In this document: in pieces, positions 11,020 to 27,074 of the stretch
How the letters are laid out: each line of letters begins with the position of its first letter
Position numbering within the stretch: position 1 is the first letter of the stretch
DNA from: Neobacillus cucumis
GTDB taxonomy: Bacteria > Bacillota > Bacilli > Bacillales_B > DSM-18226
Direction of reading: 5' to 3'
DNA length: 64,000 nt
NCBI RefSeq assembly: GCF_016107705.1
Contig: NZ_JAEHGC010000014.1
Span: 1 to 64,000 of the forward strand
Translations under genes and position numbers: made by a program
Notes under the pieces: model-generated
Databases searched by the model: none
Told to the model about the DNA's origin: nothing
The model's input: only the letters and a program-made list of their open reading frames with translations

Positions 11020-11592
11020 AAAAAATCGCAGTATTTGCATCAGGGAGCGGAAGTAATTTTCAAGCCATCATTGATGTCGTTCAATCTGGAGAGCTAAAGG
11101 CCGATATTTCACTTCTAGTTTGTGACAAACCTGGTGCTTTTGCGGTTGATCGGGCAAATGCCGCCAGAATTCCAAGCTTTGCTTTTTCGGCTAAGGATTA
11201 TCCATCAAAGGATGCCTATGAGACGGAAATTCTTGCGGAGTTAAAAAGACGTGGCGTGGAATTCATTGTCCTCGCGGGCTATATGCGTTTAATAGGACCG
11301 ACCTTACTGCGAGAGTTTCAAGGAAGAATCGTCAATATTCATCCTTCCTTACTTCCTGCCTTTCCTGGTAAAGATGCCATTGGTCAGGCGCTTGACGCAA
11401 AAGCAACATGGAGCGGTGTAACCATTCATTTTGTTGATGAGGGAATGGACACTGGGCCGATTATCGTTCAGGAACGGGTTCGTTTGGAAGAAGATGAAAC
11501 ACGTGAAAGCCTACAGAACAAAATCCATGCAATTGAACACAAGCTATATCCGGCAATTTTACAGGTGCTTTTAACACAAGGGGGTATTGTAA

Positions 11593-11618
<26 letters not shown>
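11016..11618 (+). CDS. purN: GAR formyltransferase PurN
   Basis: PurN transfers the formyl group of 10-formyl-THF to glycinamide ribonucleotide. The N-terminal [13 protein letters not shown] phosphate-binding loop and the [12 protein letters not shown] motif with the catalytic Asn/His are visible, and the catalytic Asp lies in [13 protein letters not shown]. The length of 200 residues is normal. It overlaps purM by 4 bases and purH by 26 bases. Confidence 0.97.
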
Positions 11619-14416
<2,798 letters not shown>

Positions 14417-14418
14417 TG

Positions 14419-14460
14419 AGAGGGGACTGGCTACGCTGCCAGCCCTCTTTTCTCTTTTTA
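14419..14460 (+). terminator. Terminator of the purine operon
   Basis: GAGGGGACTGGC and GCCAGCCCTC arms with loop TACGCT, followed by TTTTCTCTTTTTA, begin 2 bases after purD. This is a strong Rho-independent terminator with one bulged base. Confidence 0.9.
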
Positions 14461-14464
14461 TATA

Positions 14465-15186
14465 TAGGAATGTTTCTGGATAAATGTGCCCATGAACAGG
14501 AAAAAAACATGTAAGCGGGAACGATCGGGGTTAGATAGTGCCCAAGAAGTGTGAAAGACCATATAAGTGGGAAAGATCGAGGTTGGATAGTGCCCAAGAA
14601 GAGTGAAAAAACATTTAAGCGGCACGATCGGGGTTAGATAGTGCCCAAAAAGCGAGAAAGACCATAAAAGCGGGAACGATCGAGGTTGGATAGTGCCCAA
14701 AAAGCGTGAAAGACCATATAAGTGGGAACGCTCGAGGTTGGATAGTGCCCAAGAAGCGTGAAAAAACATGTGAGCGGGAACGATCGGGGTTAGATAGTGC
14801 CCAAGAAGCGAGAAAGATCATATAAGCGGGAACGCTCGAGGTTGGATAGTGCCCAAGAAGCGAGAAAGACCATAAAAGCGGGAACGATCGAGGTTGGATA
14901 GTGCCCAAGAAGCGAGAAAGACCATATTAGTGGGAACGATTGGGGTTAGATAGTGCCCAAAAAGCGAGAAAGACCATATGAGTGGGAACGATCGGGGTTA
15001 GATAGTGCCCAAGAAGCGAGAAAGATCATAAAAGCGGGAACGATCGAGGTTGGATAGTGCCCAAGAAGAGTGAAAAAACATGTGAGCGGGAACGATCGGG
15101 GTTAGATAGTGCCCAAAAAGAGTGAAAAAACATGTGAGCGGGAACGCTCGGGGTTGGATATTGCCCATGAAGCTGAAAAATGCGAA
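14465..15186. repeat. 52-bp tandem hairpin array 1
   Basis: Thirteen consecutive units start with GTGCCC at 14486, 14538 and so on to 15161; each is 52 bp except the third (51 bp), and degenerate half units flank both ends. Each period has a 27-bp imperfect hairpin (GGGAAC, 15 bases ending in GATA, GTGCCC) and a 25-bp linker resembling AAGAAGCGAGAAAGACCATA. Variation is mostly single bases, with recurring alternatives such as ATCGGGGTTAGATA versus ATCGAGGTTGGATA. Since 52 is not a multiple of 3, reading frames on the minus strand cycle through the repeat and are not genes. No other feature is seen in this 850-base gap. Confidence 0.95.
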
Positions 15187-15206
15187 TACATGATAAAAGG
15201 AAAAGC

Positions 15207-15242
15207 GAAAAAAAAAGCCTTCTCCCGGTCAAGGAAAAGGCA
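15207..15242 (-). terminator. Terminator of the DUF2892 gene
   Basis: Read on the minus strand, GCCTTTTCC and GGAGAAGGC arms with a 7-base loop are followed by a run of nine T's. It lies about 20 bases past the stop of the small membrane protein gene and just beyond array 1. Confidence 0.88.
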
Positions 15243-15264
15243 TTTATCTATAGTGAACCTCTAT

Positions 15265-15579
15265 TTAGGTAGGGTTATAAGGCAAAACCTCATCCCCATC
15301 CAGATTTGTGAATCCCTCCAACCCGTCCATTGAATCATGATGAGCCTCAGACTGTTTAATTTCGGGATTCATAACAGGACATTTTTTATAAAGAGCCGTT
15401 ACTGGGCAGTAACGGACAATTCCTTCTCCCACCTTCATCGCACCACAAACGGCTGCCAATAAATAAGAGTCTCTCCAAGGTCTTTTAACAAGCTTGGCGG
15501 TTGCCCAAGCAAGAACAGTCAAGCCAAAGGTAATGCGAATCAATGCATTTAAAATCCCGATATTTGGTTTAATATTCAT
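15265..15579 (-). CDS. DUF2892 (YgaP-like) membrane protein
   Basis: A 104-residue protein with the DUF2892 pattern: an N-terminal amphipathic start (NIGILNALIRITFGLTVLAWA) and a second short hydrophobic part around YLLAAVCGAMKVGEGIVRYCPVTALY, where the Cys-Pro follows the helix. Family members are small inner-membrane proteins, some fused to rhodanese; function here is unknown. The ATG at 15579 is preceded by GAAGGAG at 8 bases; a GTG three codons earlier overlaps that site. It is transcribed alone, opposite to its neighbours. Confidence 0.8.
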   Translation of the reverse strand: MNIKPNIGILNALIRITFGLTVLAWATAKLVKRPWRDSYLLAAVCGAMKVGEGIVRYCPVTALYKKCPVMNPEIKQSEAHHDSMDGLEGFTNLDGDEVLPYNPT

Positions 15580-15630
15580 TTTGTTCACTCCTTCACAAAA
15601 ATTTTACATTATTTATCAAGTCTTTACTGC

Positions 15631-15658
15631 TTTACATTGCGAAATATGATAGTATAAT
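15631..15658 (+). promoter_or_regulatory. Predicted sigma-A promoter of yerA
   Basis: TTTACA (15631-15636) and TATAAT (15653-15658) are separated by 16 bp, about 85 bases before the yerA start. Assigned by consensus only. Confidence 0.6.
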
Positions 15659-15744
15659 AACAAATGGATTTTGTAAGGGTTTTCTTTACGATTAAATCAA
15701 TATTCTTTTATAGATAAATAGACTAAAAGAGGGAGGGATATCGT

Positions 15745-17487
15745 GTGCTGGAACAACGTTATCGATGGAAAAATAAACATTTACGGACGCATGTATCAGT
15801 ATTAGAAGGGAGAACTTCTCCCACCATTTTATTAAAAAATGCTTTGTATTTAAATCAGGCTTTTCGTCAATGGATGAGAGCTAATATCTGGATTTATGAT
15901 GATCGAATTGTTTATGTCGGCGAAAACTTGCCGGCTAAATTAAAGAACTGCGAAGTGATCGATTGCACTAATGAAATCCTTGTTCCTGGATACATTGAAC
16001 CGCATGCCCATCCGTTTCAATTATATAATCCCCATACATTAGCGGAATATGCATCACAATTTGGAACGACAACCTTAATCAATGACAATATGGCGCTAAT
16101 TTTAAACTTAAAAAAAAGGGAAGCGTTTTCATTATTAAGAGAGCTGCGGACCATTCCGACTACGATGTTTTGGTGGAGCCGTTTTGACTCACAAACAGAA
16201 ATATTAGGGGAAGAGGAAACATTTTCACATAGTAATGTAAAATTGTGGCTTGAGCATGATGCAGTCCTTCAGGGTGGGGAATTAACTGGTTGGCCGAAGC
16301 TTCTAGATGGGGACGATATGATGCTTCATTGGATTCAGGAAGCAAAGCGGATGCGGAAGAAAATTGAAGGTCATTTTCCGGGTGCATCTGAAAAGACGTT
16401 AGCAAAGCTCATGCTGCTTGGGGCAGATTGCGACCATGAATCAATGACAGGTGAAGAGGTTTATAATCGACTTATGCAAGGTTATATGGTAACATTGCGC
16501 CATTCATCGATTCGGCCAGATTTACCCGTACTTCTTGACGATATAAAACGATTAGGGATTCAAACCTATGATCGGTTCATGTTTACGACAGATGGGTCAA
16601 CATCAAACTTTTACGAGCAGGGGATTATTGATCAGATGATCCGGATTGCCATTGAAAAGGATGTTCCGAGCATTGATGCTTATAATATGGCTACGATTAA
16701 TGTCGCAAGGTACTATAACATTGAACATTTACACGGAAGTATTGCAACAGGAAGGGTTGCAAATATAAACTTTTTATCGAGTATTGAAGACCCAACTCCT
16801 GTTTCAGTTCTTGCGAAAGGTCAATGGGTTAAACGCGACGGGAAACCAACGGAAGTGAATACACAGATTAACTGGCCGGATTTCGGACTTAAGCCACTGC
16901 AACTGGATTGGGATTTATCTATTGATGATTTACAATTTTCGATGCCATTTGGGATTAAAATGGAGAATTCTGTTATAACCAAACCTTATTCCATTGCCAT
17001 TGATGTTTCAGGAGATGAACTGCCAACGAATCATGATGAAAGCTTTTTCACATTGATTGACCGTAAAGGTAAGTGGAGAATCAATACCATGCTAAAAGGA
17101 TTTACTTCAAAGTTATCCGCGCTTGCAAGTTCTTTTTCGGGCACAGGAGATATTATTTTAATCGGTAAAAATAAAAAAGATATGATCCATGCATTTGATC
17201 GAATGAAAGAACTTGGCGGTGGAATTGTGTTAGTGCAGGATGGTCAAGTGATTTGTGAGGTTCCTTTATCATTGGGAGGAATCATGTCGGAAAAGCCGAT
17301 GGAACGATTAATGGAGGAAGAAAAAAGACTTCTTGATGAACTGAGTGAACGAGGGTATTCATTTGGAGACCCCATTAGTAGTTTATTATTTTTCTCTTCT
17401 ACCCATTTACCGTACATTCGAATTACGCAGCAAGGAATGTACGATGTTATGAATAAAACAGTACTCTTTCCGTCTATAATGCGTTAA
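15745..17487 (+). CDS. yerA: Adenine deaminase-related amidohydrolase YerA
   Basis: A 580-residue amidohydrolase-superfamily protein related to adenine deaminase and to B. subtilis YerA. The metal-binding HxH lies in VPGYIEPHAHPFQ (about residue 85), followed by TTTLINDN. Later conserved parts include EGHFPG (about 215), ADCDHESMTGEEV and TTDGSTSNF. The B. subtilis homologue is listed as a probable adenine deaminase, but that activity is not certain. The GTG start follows GAGGGAGGG. It lies 3' of the purine operon as in B. subtilis and could serve purine salvage. Confidence 0.88.
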   Translation: MLEQRYRWKNKHLRTHVSVLEGRTSPTILLKNALYLNQAFRQWMRANIWIYDDRIVYVGENLPAKLKNCEVIDCTNEILVPGYIEPHAHPFQLYNPHTLAEYASQFGTTTLINDNMALILNLKKREAFSLLRELRTIPTTMFWWSRFDSQTEILGEEETFSHSNVKLWLEHDAVLQGGELTGWPKLLDGDDMMLHWIQEAKRMRKKIEGHFPGASEKTLAKLMLLGADCDHESMTGEEVYNRLMQGYMVTLRHSSIRPDLPVLLDDIKRLGIQTYDRFMFTTDGSTSNFYEQGIIDQMIRIAIEKDVPSIDAYNMATINVARYYNIEHLHGSIATGRVANINFLSSIEDPTPVSVLAKGQWVKRDGKPTEVNTQINWPDFGLKPLQLDWDLSIDDLQFSMPFGIKMENSVITKPYSIAIDVSGDELPTNHDESFFTLIDRKGKWRINTMLKGFTSKLSALASSFSGTGDIILIGKNKKDMIHAFDRMKELGGGIVLVQDGQVICEVPLSLGGIMSEKPMERLMEEEKRLLDELSERGYSFGDPISSLLFFSSTHLPYIRITQQGMYDVMNKTVLFPSIMR

Positions 17488-17552
17488 AATGTAAATAGGT
17501 TAATGCATTACAGTGTAAAAGTCTTTTAACCAAAAATAGGGGTGGCTATTAG

Positions 17553-18605
17553 ATGAAGAAATGGGCGGTCATAGTGGCAGCTGTCTTCTTATTGTTGTCC
17601 GGATGCAGCAAAAAGGAAACTGTCAAAAAGCCTGATGAGAATGTGAAAAAAGATGTAGGAAAAGTTGAACAAAAAGCGGATGAAAAGAATGAATTCCCGT
17701 ATTATTTTCCTTTAACCGGAAAGGGTTCACAGACTGAAACAGACAGCAGGGCTGTTGCTGTAATGATTAATAACCATCCTGCAGCAAGACCGCAATCAGG
17801 TTTAAACAAGGCTGATATCGTTTATGAAATTTTGGCTGAAGGGAATATCACAAGATTTCTTGCCGTATTTCAAAGCGAAAAACCGAAAAATATCGGGCCG
17901 GTTCGGAGCGCCCGGGATTATTATATTGATTTAGCCAAAGGCTTAAATGCACTTTATATTGCTCACGGCTATAGCCCAGAAGCCAAAAAAATGCTTAAAT
18001 CAGGCTATATTGACAACTTGAATGGCATGGTTTATGACGGAACACTTTTCCATCGGGCGAGTTTTAGAGTAGCACCGCACAATTCGTATATCACCTATGA
18101 TAATATTTTAAAGGGTGCGAAAATGAACCATTATTCAATGGACAAAACACCACCTGCCTTTAAATTTCTTTCAGAAGAGGACGCTAAAAAGGTTACCGGC
18201 GCCGATGCTAAATCGGTAAAGATTTCTTATTATGCTAGCGGCGATTTTGATTGTGTGTATGAGTATGATCCTGCTACAGGGAAATATAAACGTTTCCAGG
18301 GCGGGGAACAAACTGTTGATTTAGAAACAAAAGACCCGATTCTTCTAGATAATATTTTCATTGTTGAGGCAAAGCATGAAGTAATCGACAAAAAGGGACG
18401 GCGTACGATTGATTTTCAATCCGGAGGAAAAGGTTATTTAGTACAGATGGGGAAAGTACACGAAGTGGAATGGAAAAATGAGAACGGTAGGATTGTCCCA
18501 ATGAAGAATGGGGAAGAGGTTCCATTTGTCCAAGGTAAAACATGGGTAAATGTTGTTCCAACAGACCCTGGAATGCAAAAAAGTGTTTCGTTTAATGTGA
18601 AATAA
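17553..18605 (+). CDS. yerB: DUF3048 lipoprotein YerB
   Basis: A 350-residue secreted lipoprotein. The signal peptide ends in LLSGCSKK, so Cys21 is the predicted lipid anchor. A charged Lys/Glu linker (about 22-50) precedes the two DUF3048 parts: residues 60-190, with RAVAVMINNHPAARPQSGL and GPVRSARDYYIDLAKG, and a C-terminal half from about 220. Role unknown. It follows yerA by 65 bases and precedes yerC by 28, the same order as in B. subtilis. Confidence 0.9.
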   Translation: MKKWAVIVAAVFLLLSGCSKKETVKKPDENVKKDVGKVEQKADEKNEFPYYFPLTGKGSQTETDSRAVAVMINNHPAARPQSGLNKADIVYEILAEGNITRFLAVFQSEKPKNIGPVRSARDYYIDLAKGLNALYIAHGYSPEAKKMLKSGYIDNLNGMVYDGTLFHRASFRVAPHNSYITYDNILKGAKMNHYSMDKTPPAFKFLSEEDAKKVTGADAKSVKISYYASGDFDCVYEYDPATGKYKRFQGGEQTVDLETKDPILLDNIFIVEAKHEVIDKKGRRTIDFQSGGKGYLVQMGKVHEVEWKNENGRIVPMKNGEEVPFVQGKTWVNVVPTDPGMQKSVSFNVK

Positions 18606-18633
18606 TTTTATTCAAACTAAAGGGGTATAAAAT

Positions 18634-18951
18634 ATGCAAATAAATAAGCTAAGAGGGAAAGAACTGGATCAACTTTTTCTAGGGATTCTTTCGTTAAAAG
18701 ATCTTGAAGAGTGTTATCGTTTTTTTGATGACCTTTGCACGATTAATGAAATTCAGTCATTGGCCCAACGCTTAGAGGTAGCAAGAATGCTTCGTGAAGG
18801 AAATACCTATCACCGGATTGAGGCAGAAACTGGTGCGAGTACTGCAACTATCTCACGTGTAAAACGCTGCTTAAACTATGGAAATGACACCTATGAAATG
18901 GTGCTAGAACGAGTCAAGGAAGAAAAATCGACTACAACTGAGGAAGCATAA
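18634..18951 (+). CDS. yerC: TrpR-like YerC/YecD family DNA-binding protein
   Basis: A 105-residue TrpR-superfamily protein. The helix-turn-helix region is SLAQRLEVARMLREGNTYHRIEAETGASTATISRVKRCLNYG (quoted in part: residues about 42-84), ending with the typical recognition helix ATISRVKR. The acidic and Ser/Thr-rich tail is short. The physiological target is not known from sequence. AAAGGGGTATAAAAT precedes the ATG, and a terminator follows. Confidence 0.9.
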   Translation: MQINKLRGKELDQLFLGILSLKDLEECYRFFDDLCTINEIQSLAQRLEVARMLREGNTYHRIEAETGASTATISRVKRCLNYGNDTYEMVLERVKEEKSTTTEEA

Positions 18952-18955
18952 AGCC

Positions 18956-18989
18956 AAAAACCGGAGAGAAATTCTTCGGTTTTTCTTTT
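18956..18989 (+). terminator. Terminator of yerC
   Basis: AAAAACCGGAGA and the near-complementary TTCTTCGGTTTTT arms around GAAA, followed by more T's, end the yerA-B-C transcript. Confidence 0.8.
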
Positions 18990-19068
18990 GTCCAGCTCCA
19001 TCGCCTAGTCCTCTAGATTGCTTCAGCACTTGCCTTAGGCTGAACAAGCGCTTTCGCTTTTCTAGTTG
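18990..19068. repeat. Degenerate Bacillaceae dispersed intergenic repeat
   Basis: The stretch begins GTCCAGCTCCATCGCCTAG and ends AACAAGCGCTTTCGCTTTTC, the two ends of an intergenic element I recognise as recurring in many Bacillaceae genomes (usually AGCTCCAGCGCCTAG at one end and CAAGGCGCTTGCGCTTTTC at the other). The TAGTC/AGGCT parts and the GCGCTTTCGC hairpin suggest a structured RNA or DNA element. This copy is shortened and mutated. Identification is from memory of the pattern, not a search. Confidence 0.6.
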
Positions 19069-19113
19069 GATTTTCTTTCTATTAGGTTTTCTTTTTTATT
19101 ACGTTTCCTCTAA

Positions 19114-19122
19114 TGCTATAAT
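19114..19122 (+). promoter_or_regulatory. Extended -10 promoter of pcrB-pcrA-ligA-camS
   Basis: TGCTATAAT is a perfect extended -10 element located 33 bases upstream of pcrB. The -35 region is a T-rich stretch with no clear consensus, as is common with extended -10 promoters. Confidence 0.65.
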
Positions 19123-19155
19123 GGTGTAATGAAATGAATGTAGGAGGACCTTGGG

Positions 19156-19839
19156 ATGTATGATTTTCGCGAGTGGCGCCATGTGTTTAAACTCGACCCT
19201 AATAAACAGATATCGGATGAACATTTAGAAGCAATTTGTGAATCAGGTACGGATGCAGTGATAGTGGGAGGTACAGATGGAGTTACACTCGAAAATGTCC
19301 TCGATTTAATGGCCAGAATACGTAAGTTTGCTGTACCATGTGTTCTGGAGGTATCAAGTGTTGAAACAGTTACCCCTGGATTTGATCTCTATTTTATTCC
19401 AACGATTTTAAATAGTAAGGATCCAAAATGGATTACTGGGCTTCACCATCAAGCAGTGAAAGAATTTGGCGACATTATGGATTGGGAAGAAATCGTTATG
19501 GAAGGCTATTGCATCATGAATAGTGAATGCAAAGCGGCCAAACTGACAAATGCTGTTACGGAGATTACGGCTGAAGATGTAAGGGCCTATGCGATGATGG
19601 CTGAAAAAATGTTTCAACTGCCTATTTTTTATCTCGAGTTTAGCGGGCAATATGGACAACCAGAAGTGGTTTCAGACGTGGAAAAAGTCCTTGAAAAAGC
19701 GACCTTTTTTTATGGCGGTGGTATATCCACATATGAGCAGGCAGTAGAAATGGCAAAGTTTGCTGATGTAATTGTCGTAGGAAATGCAATTTATGAAGAT
19801 TTTAAAAATGCCTTAAAAACAGTACAGGCAGTTCGATAG
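19156..19839 (+). CDS. pcrB: Heptaprenylglyceryl phosphate synthase PcrB
   Basis: PcrB is the bacterial relative of archaeal GGGP synthase. It transfers a heptaprenyl group to sn-glycerol-1-phosphate, making an ether lipid precursor. The TIM-barrel shows the N-terminal [22 protein letters not shown], the active-site YLEFSGQYG and the phosphate-binding [12 protein letters not shown] and VVGNAIYED segments. At 227 residues it has normal length. GTAGGAGG precedes the ATG. It forms the conserved pcrB-pcrA-ligA cluster. Confidence 0.96.
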   Translation: MYDFREWRHVFKLDPNKQISDEHLEAICESGTDAVIVGGTDGVTLENVLDLMARIRKFAVPCVLEVSSVETVTPGFDLYFIPTILNSKDPKWITGLHHQAVKEFGDIMDWEEIVMEGYCIMNSECKAAKLTNAVTEITAEDVRAYAMMAEKMFQLPIFYLEFSGQYGQPEVVSDVEKVLEKATFFYGGGISTYEQAVEMAKFADVIVVGNAIYEDFKNALKTVQAVR

Positions 19840-19906
19840 AAAATTGCTGGAAGAGTAAAAACAATGGTAAAATAAGAACAAATGTTTGATTTGGCGGTGA
19901 AGAAGA

Positions 19907-24180
<4,274 letters not shown>

Positions 24181-24194
24181 GAGGTGTTACCACC

Positions 24195-25340
24195 GTGAAA
24201 AAGCTTTTACTGCTTGTCTTTTCGTTTGTCCTTCTGCTAAGCGGCTGTTCATTAAACTTTCAAAAGCAGGATGAGGTCGTGCAAACAAAAGAGAAAACGA
24301 AAGGAAAAGCAATTATTCCTAAATATAATATTTCCGATAAGTATTATCGGACGATTTTACCATTTGAACCAGGGGAAGCCCGCGGGATGATTGTTGGCAA
24401 TCTTAACACTAGGTACGATATTGATGAATTTGAAACAGGTTTAATGCGGATTGCCCAAAATACCTTTGATACGGATCAATACTATTTTCGTGAAGGACAG
24501 GAAATTAAACGAGATACTGTAAGACTTTGGCTAAATCGAAAATTTACAAAATCTCAATTAAAAAACCAGGGATTGAAGCCTTCTGAAAATATTGGTCTTA
24601 ACCCGCTTGATACGGGTAAAGGTGAAACACCCATTTATCTTGCCCATATTTTAGAGCATGATTATTTAACCAAAACTGACAATGGTACGGTTAAACTAGG
24701 CGGAATTACCATAGGACTTGCTTTAAATTCGATTTATTACTATCAAACGGTACAATACGGACCAACCTATGAAAAGAAAATAGATTATTCCAAAATGGCA
24801 AGCGAAGGGAAACAACTTGCTGCAGAAGTATTAAAGCGGATTAGAAGTATGAAAAAGTTAGCGAATATCCCTGTGACAATTGCCTTATTTGAACAGCAAA
24901 GTAAATCATCGGTTGTGCCGGGTAATTTCTTTGCGTATACAAACGTTGACAGCGGCAGCTCAAGTATTGATAGCTGGAAAAAGGTAAATGAAAAATATTT
25001 CTTATTCCCGTCAACCGACGCACAAGATAAGCATCGGGATGACCTTACTGCATTTTTAAACTTTAAGCAGGATGTTGAAGAGTATTTTCCAAATTATAAC
25101 GGCGTAATTGGCAGAGCCTTTTATGTTGGCGATCAGCTCCAGGAACTGAAAATTTCCATTCCGATTCAATTCTATGGAAAAATGGAAGCTATCGGCTTTA
25201 CCCAATATGTAACAGGTCTAGTCATGGAGCGTTTTCCAAAATATATTTCGGTTTCCGTCAGTGTAACATCTGTTGATGGTCCTGAGGCACTTATAGTCAA
25301 AAAGGCAAACGATACAGAACCGTTTGTTCATATTTACTAA
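24195..25340 (+). CDS. yerH: CamS family sex pheromone-type lipoprotein (YerH)
   Basis: A 381-residue lipoprotein of the CamS family. The signal peptide ends in LLLSGCSLN, giving Cys20 as anchor; in enterococci the cleaved signal peptide of CamS relatives yields a pheromone, but that role is not expected to be general. The mature part has the conserved GEARGMIVGNLNTRYDIDEFE and QVQYG segments. Starts at GTG behind GAGGTGTTACCACC, 14 bases after ligA, and is followed by a terminator. Confidence 0.9.
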   Translation: MKKLLLLVFSFVLLLSGCSLNFQKQDEVVQTKEKTKGKAIIPKYNISDKYYRTILPFEPGEARGMIVGNLNTRYDIDEFETGLMRIAQNTFDTDQYYFREGQEIKRDTVRLWLNRKFTKSQLKNQGLKPSENIGLNPLDTGKGETPIYLAHILEHDYLTKTDNGTVKLGGITIGLALNSIYYYQTVQYGPTYEKKIDYSKMASEGKQLAAEVLKRIRSMKKLANIPVTIALFEQQSKSSVVPGNFFAYTNVDSGSSSIDSWKKVNEKYFLFPSTDAQDKHRDDLTAFLNFKQDVEEYFPNYNGVIGRAFYVGDQLQELKISIPIQFYGKMEAIGFTQYVTGLVMERFPKYISVSVSVTSVDGPEALIVKKANDTEPFVHIY

Positions 25341-25363
25341 ATAGTACACTTTTTTAAAACAAT

Positions 25364-25391
25364 GATCCGGGGCCACCCGGATCTTTTTTTT
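25364..25391 (+). terminator. Terminator of pcrB-pcrA-ligA-yerH
   Basis: GATCCGGG and CCCGGATC pair perfectly around CCA-rich loop bases, followed by eight T's, 24 bases after the yerH stop. Confidence 0.93.
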
Positions 25392-25439
25392 CAAGTTATA
25401 ACTAAAGTTCAATTGATTGATACTATAAAATGAATTTTG

Positions 25440-25454
25440 ATGTAAACGTTTTTA
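25440..25454 (+). promoter_or_regulatory. Candidate CcpA cre site upstream of pruA
   Basis: ATGTAAACGTTTTTA matches the cre consensus WTGNAANCGNWNNCW at all but one fixed position. It lies 21 bases before the pruA start, where CcpA binding would block transcription. Carbon repression of proline/arginine catabolism is known in Bacillus, so the site is plausible but unproven. Confidence 0.5.
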
Positions 25455-25475
25455 ATACATAGGAGGGTTTAAAAC

Positions 25476-27023
25476 ATGGTACAACCTTACAAACATGAGC
25501 CACTTACAGATTTTACGGTTGATGAAAACCGCCAAGCTTATCTTCAGGCATTACAAACCGTTGAAGGTTATTTAGGCAAGGATTATGACCTTGTTATTGG
25601 CGGAGAAAAAATTACGACTGAAGATAAAATTGTTTCCTATAACCCAGCGAATAAAGAAGAGGTAATTGGCCGCGTTTCGAAAGCAAACAAAGATCTTGCT
25701 GAAAAAGCGATGCAGGCAGCAGTAGAAGCATTCAAGACGTGGAAAAAAACGAAAGCAGAGGTTCGTGCTGATGTGCTTTTCAAAGCGGCTGCGATTATTC
25801 GCCGACGTAAACATGAGTTTTCAGCTTTGATGACAAAAGAAGCAGGGAAGCCATGGAGAGAAGCAGATGCTGATACAGCAGAAGGTATTGACTTTCTTGA
25901 ATACTATGGCCGTCAAATGCTGGCGCATAAAAATGGTGTACCCGTTCAAAGCCGTCCAAATGAATTCAACCGTTATGACTATATACCTCTTGGTGTAGGA
26001 ATTATTATTTCACCTTGGAACTTCCCATTTGCAATCATGGCAGGTACAACGGTTGCTGCAATTGTATCCGGTAATACGGTCCTATTAAAGCCAGCGTCTA
26101 CCACACCAATTATTGCAGCCAAATTTGTTGAAGTAATGGAAGAAGCAGGTCTTCCAAAGGGCGTCTTAAACTTTGTGCCAGGAAGCGGTGCAGAAGTGGG
26201 TGACTATTTAGTTGATCATAAAGATACCCGTTTCATCAGCTTCACAGGTTCCCGTGATGTTGGTCTCCGTATTTTTGAACGTTCTTCAAAAATAAACGAA
26301 GGTCAAATCTGGATGAAGCGCTTGATCGCAGAAATGGGCGGTAAAGATACTATTGTTGTTGACAGTGAAGCAGATCTTGAGCTTGCTGCACAATCCATTG
26401 TTGCTTCTGCCTTCGGTTTCTCCGGTCAAAAATGCTCTGCATGTTCTCGAGCAGTAATCGTTGAAGATGTATATGATACAGTCCTAAACCGTGTTGTTGA
26501 GTTAACAAAACCACTAACAGTGGGGGAACCTACAGAACAAGGCACTTTCACCGGCCCAGTAATTGACAACAACGCGTTCAAAAAAATCATGGAATACATC
26601 GAAATTGGAAAACAAGAAGGTAAATTAATGGCCGGCGGTGAAGGGAACAATTCAAAGGGCTACTTCATTCAACCAACTGTTTTTGCTGACCTTGCTCCCA
26701 ACGCCCGCATTATGAAGGAAGAAATCTTTGGACCAGTTGTCGGCATCACAAAGGCGAGAAACTTTGATGAAGCTATTGAAATTGCCAACAACACTGAATA
26801 CGGCTTAACAGGTGCGGTCATCACCTCAAACCGTGCCCACATGGAACAAGCACGAGAAGATTTCCATGTCGGTAACCTTTACTTCAACCGCGGCTGTACA
26901 GGGGCCATCGTCGGCTACCAGCCATTCGGTGGCTTCAACATGTCCGGAACTGACTCCAAAGCAGGCGGCCCGGACTACCTATTGCTACACATGCAAGCAA
27001 AAACAACCTCTGAATTGTACTAA
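25476..27023 (+). CDS. pruA: L-glutamate gamma-semialdehyde dehydrogenase
   Basis: This 515-residue aldehyde dehydrogenase oxidises glutamate semialdehyde (pyrroline-5-carboxylate) to glutamate in proline and arginine breakdown; it is close to B. subtilis RocA and PutC, which have the same length. Key motifs are [21 protein letters not shown], the catalytic Glu in AEMGGKD (about 286) and the nucleophile Cys in [13 protein letters not shown] (about 320), plus [15 protein letters not shown] precedes the ATG. It appears to be transcribed alone; no proline dehydrogenase is adjacent. Confidence 0.95.
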   Translation: MVQPYKHEPLTDFTVDENRQAYLQALQTVEGYLGKDYDLVIGGEKITTEDKIVSYNPANKEEVIGRVSKANKDLAEKAMQAAVEAFKTWKKTKAEVRADVLFKAAAIIRRRKHEFSALMTKEAGKPWREADADTAEGIDFLEYYGRQMLAHKNGVPVQSRPNEFNRYDYIPLGVGIIISPWNFPFAIMAGTTVAAIVSGNTVLLKPASTTPIIAAKFVEVMEEAGLPKGVLNFVPGSGAEVGDYLVDHKDTRFISFTGSRDVGLRIFERSSKINEGQIWMKRLIAEMGGKDTIVVDSEADLELAAQSIVASAFGFSGQKCSACSRAVIVEDVYDTVLNRVVELTKPLTVGEPTEQGTFTGPVIDNNAFKKIMEYIEIGKQEGKLMAGGEGNNSKGYFIQPTVFADLAPNARIMKEEIFGPVVGITKARNFDEAIEIANNTEYGLTGAVITSNRAHMEQAREDFHVGNLYFNRGCTGAIVGYQPFGGFNMSGTDSKAGGPDYLLLHMQAKTTSELY

Positions 27024-27030
27024 TAGAATC

Positions 27031-27073
27031 GACAAAATTCGGGTGGTGCCTGTCACCACCCGAATTTTGTCGA
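27031..27073. repeat. REP-like palindrome with 19-bp arms
   Basis: CGACAAAATTCGGGTGGTG (27031-27049) and its exact inverse (27055-27073) flank the loop CCTGT. It lies between convergent pruA and the lipoprotein gene, two bases from the latter's stop. The centre GGTGCCTGTCACC is a motif I associate with abundant palindromic repeats in Bacillaceae. No T tract follows on either side, so termination would rest on the long stem alone. Confidence 0.8.
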
Positions 27074-27074
27074 A

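Noticed and set aside
14615..14908. Minus-strand reading frames over array 1
   Set aside because: They arise from the repeat in the same way, with several overlapping phases and no ribosome-binding sites.
14486..15160. CRISPR array at the first 52-bp repeat
   Set aside because: The 25-bp linkers between hairpins are almost identical from unit to unit, whereas CRISPR spacers are unique, and no cas gene is in the window.
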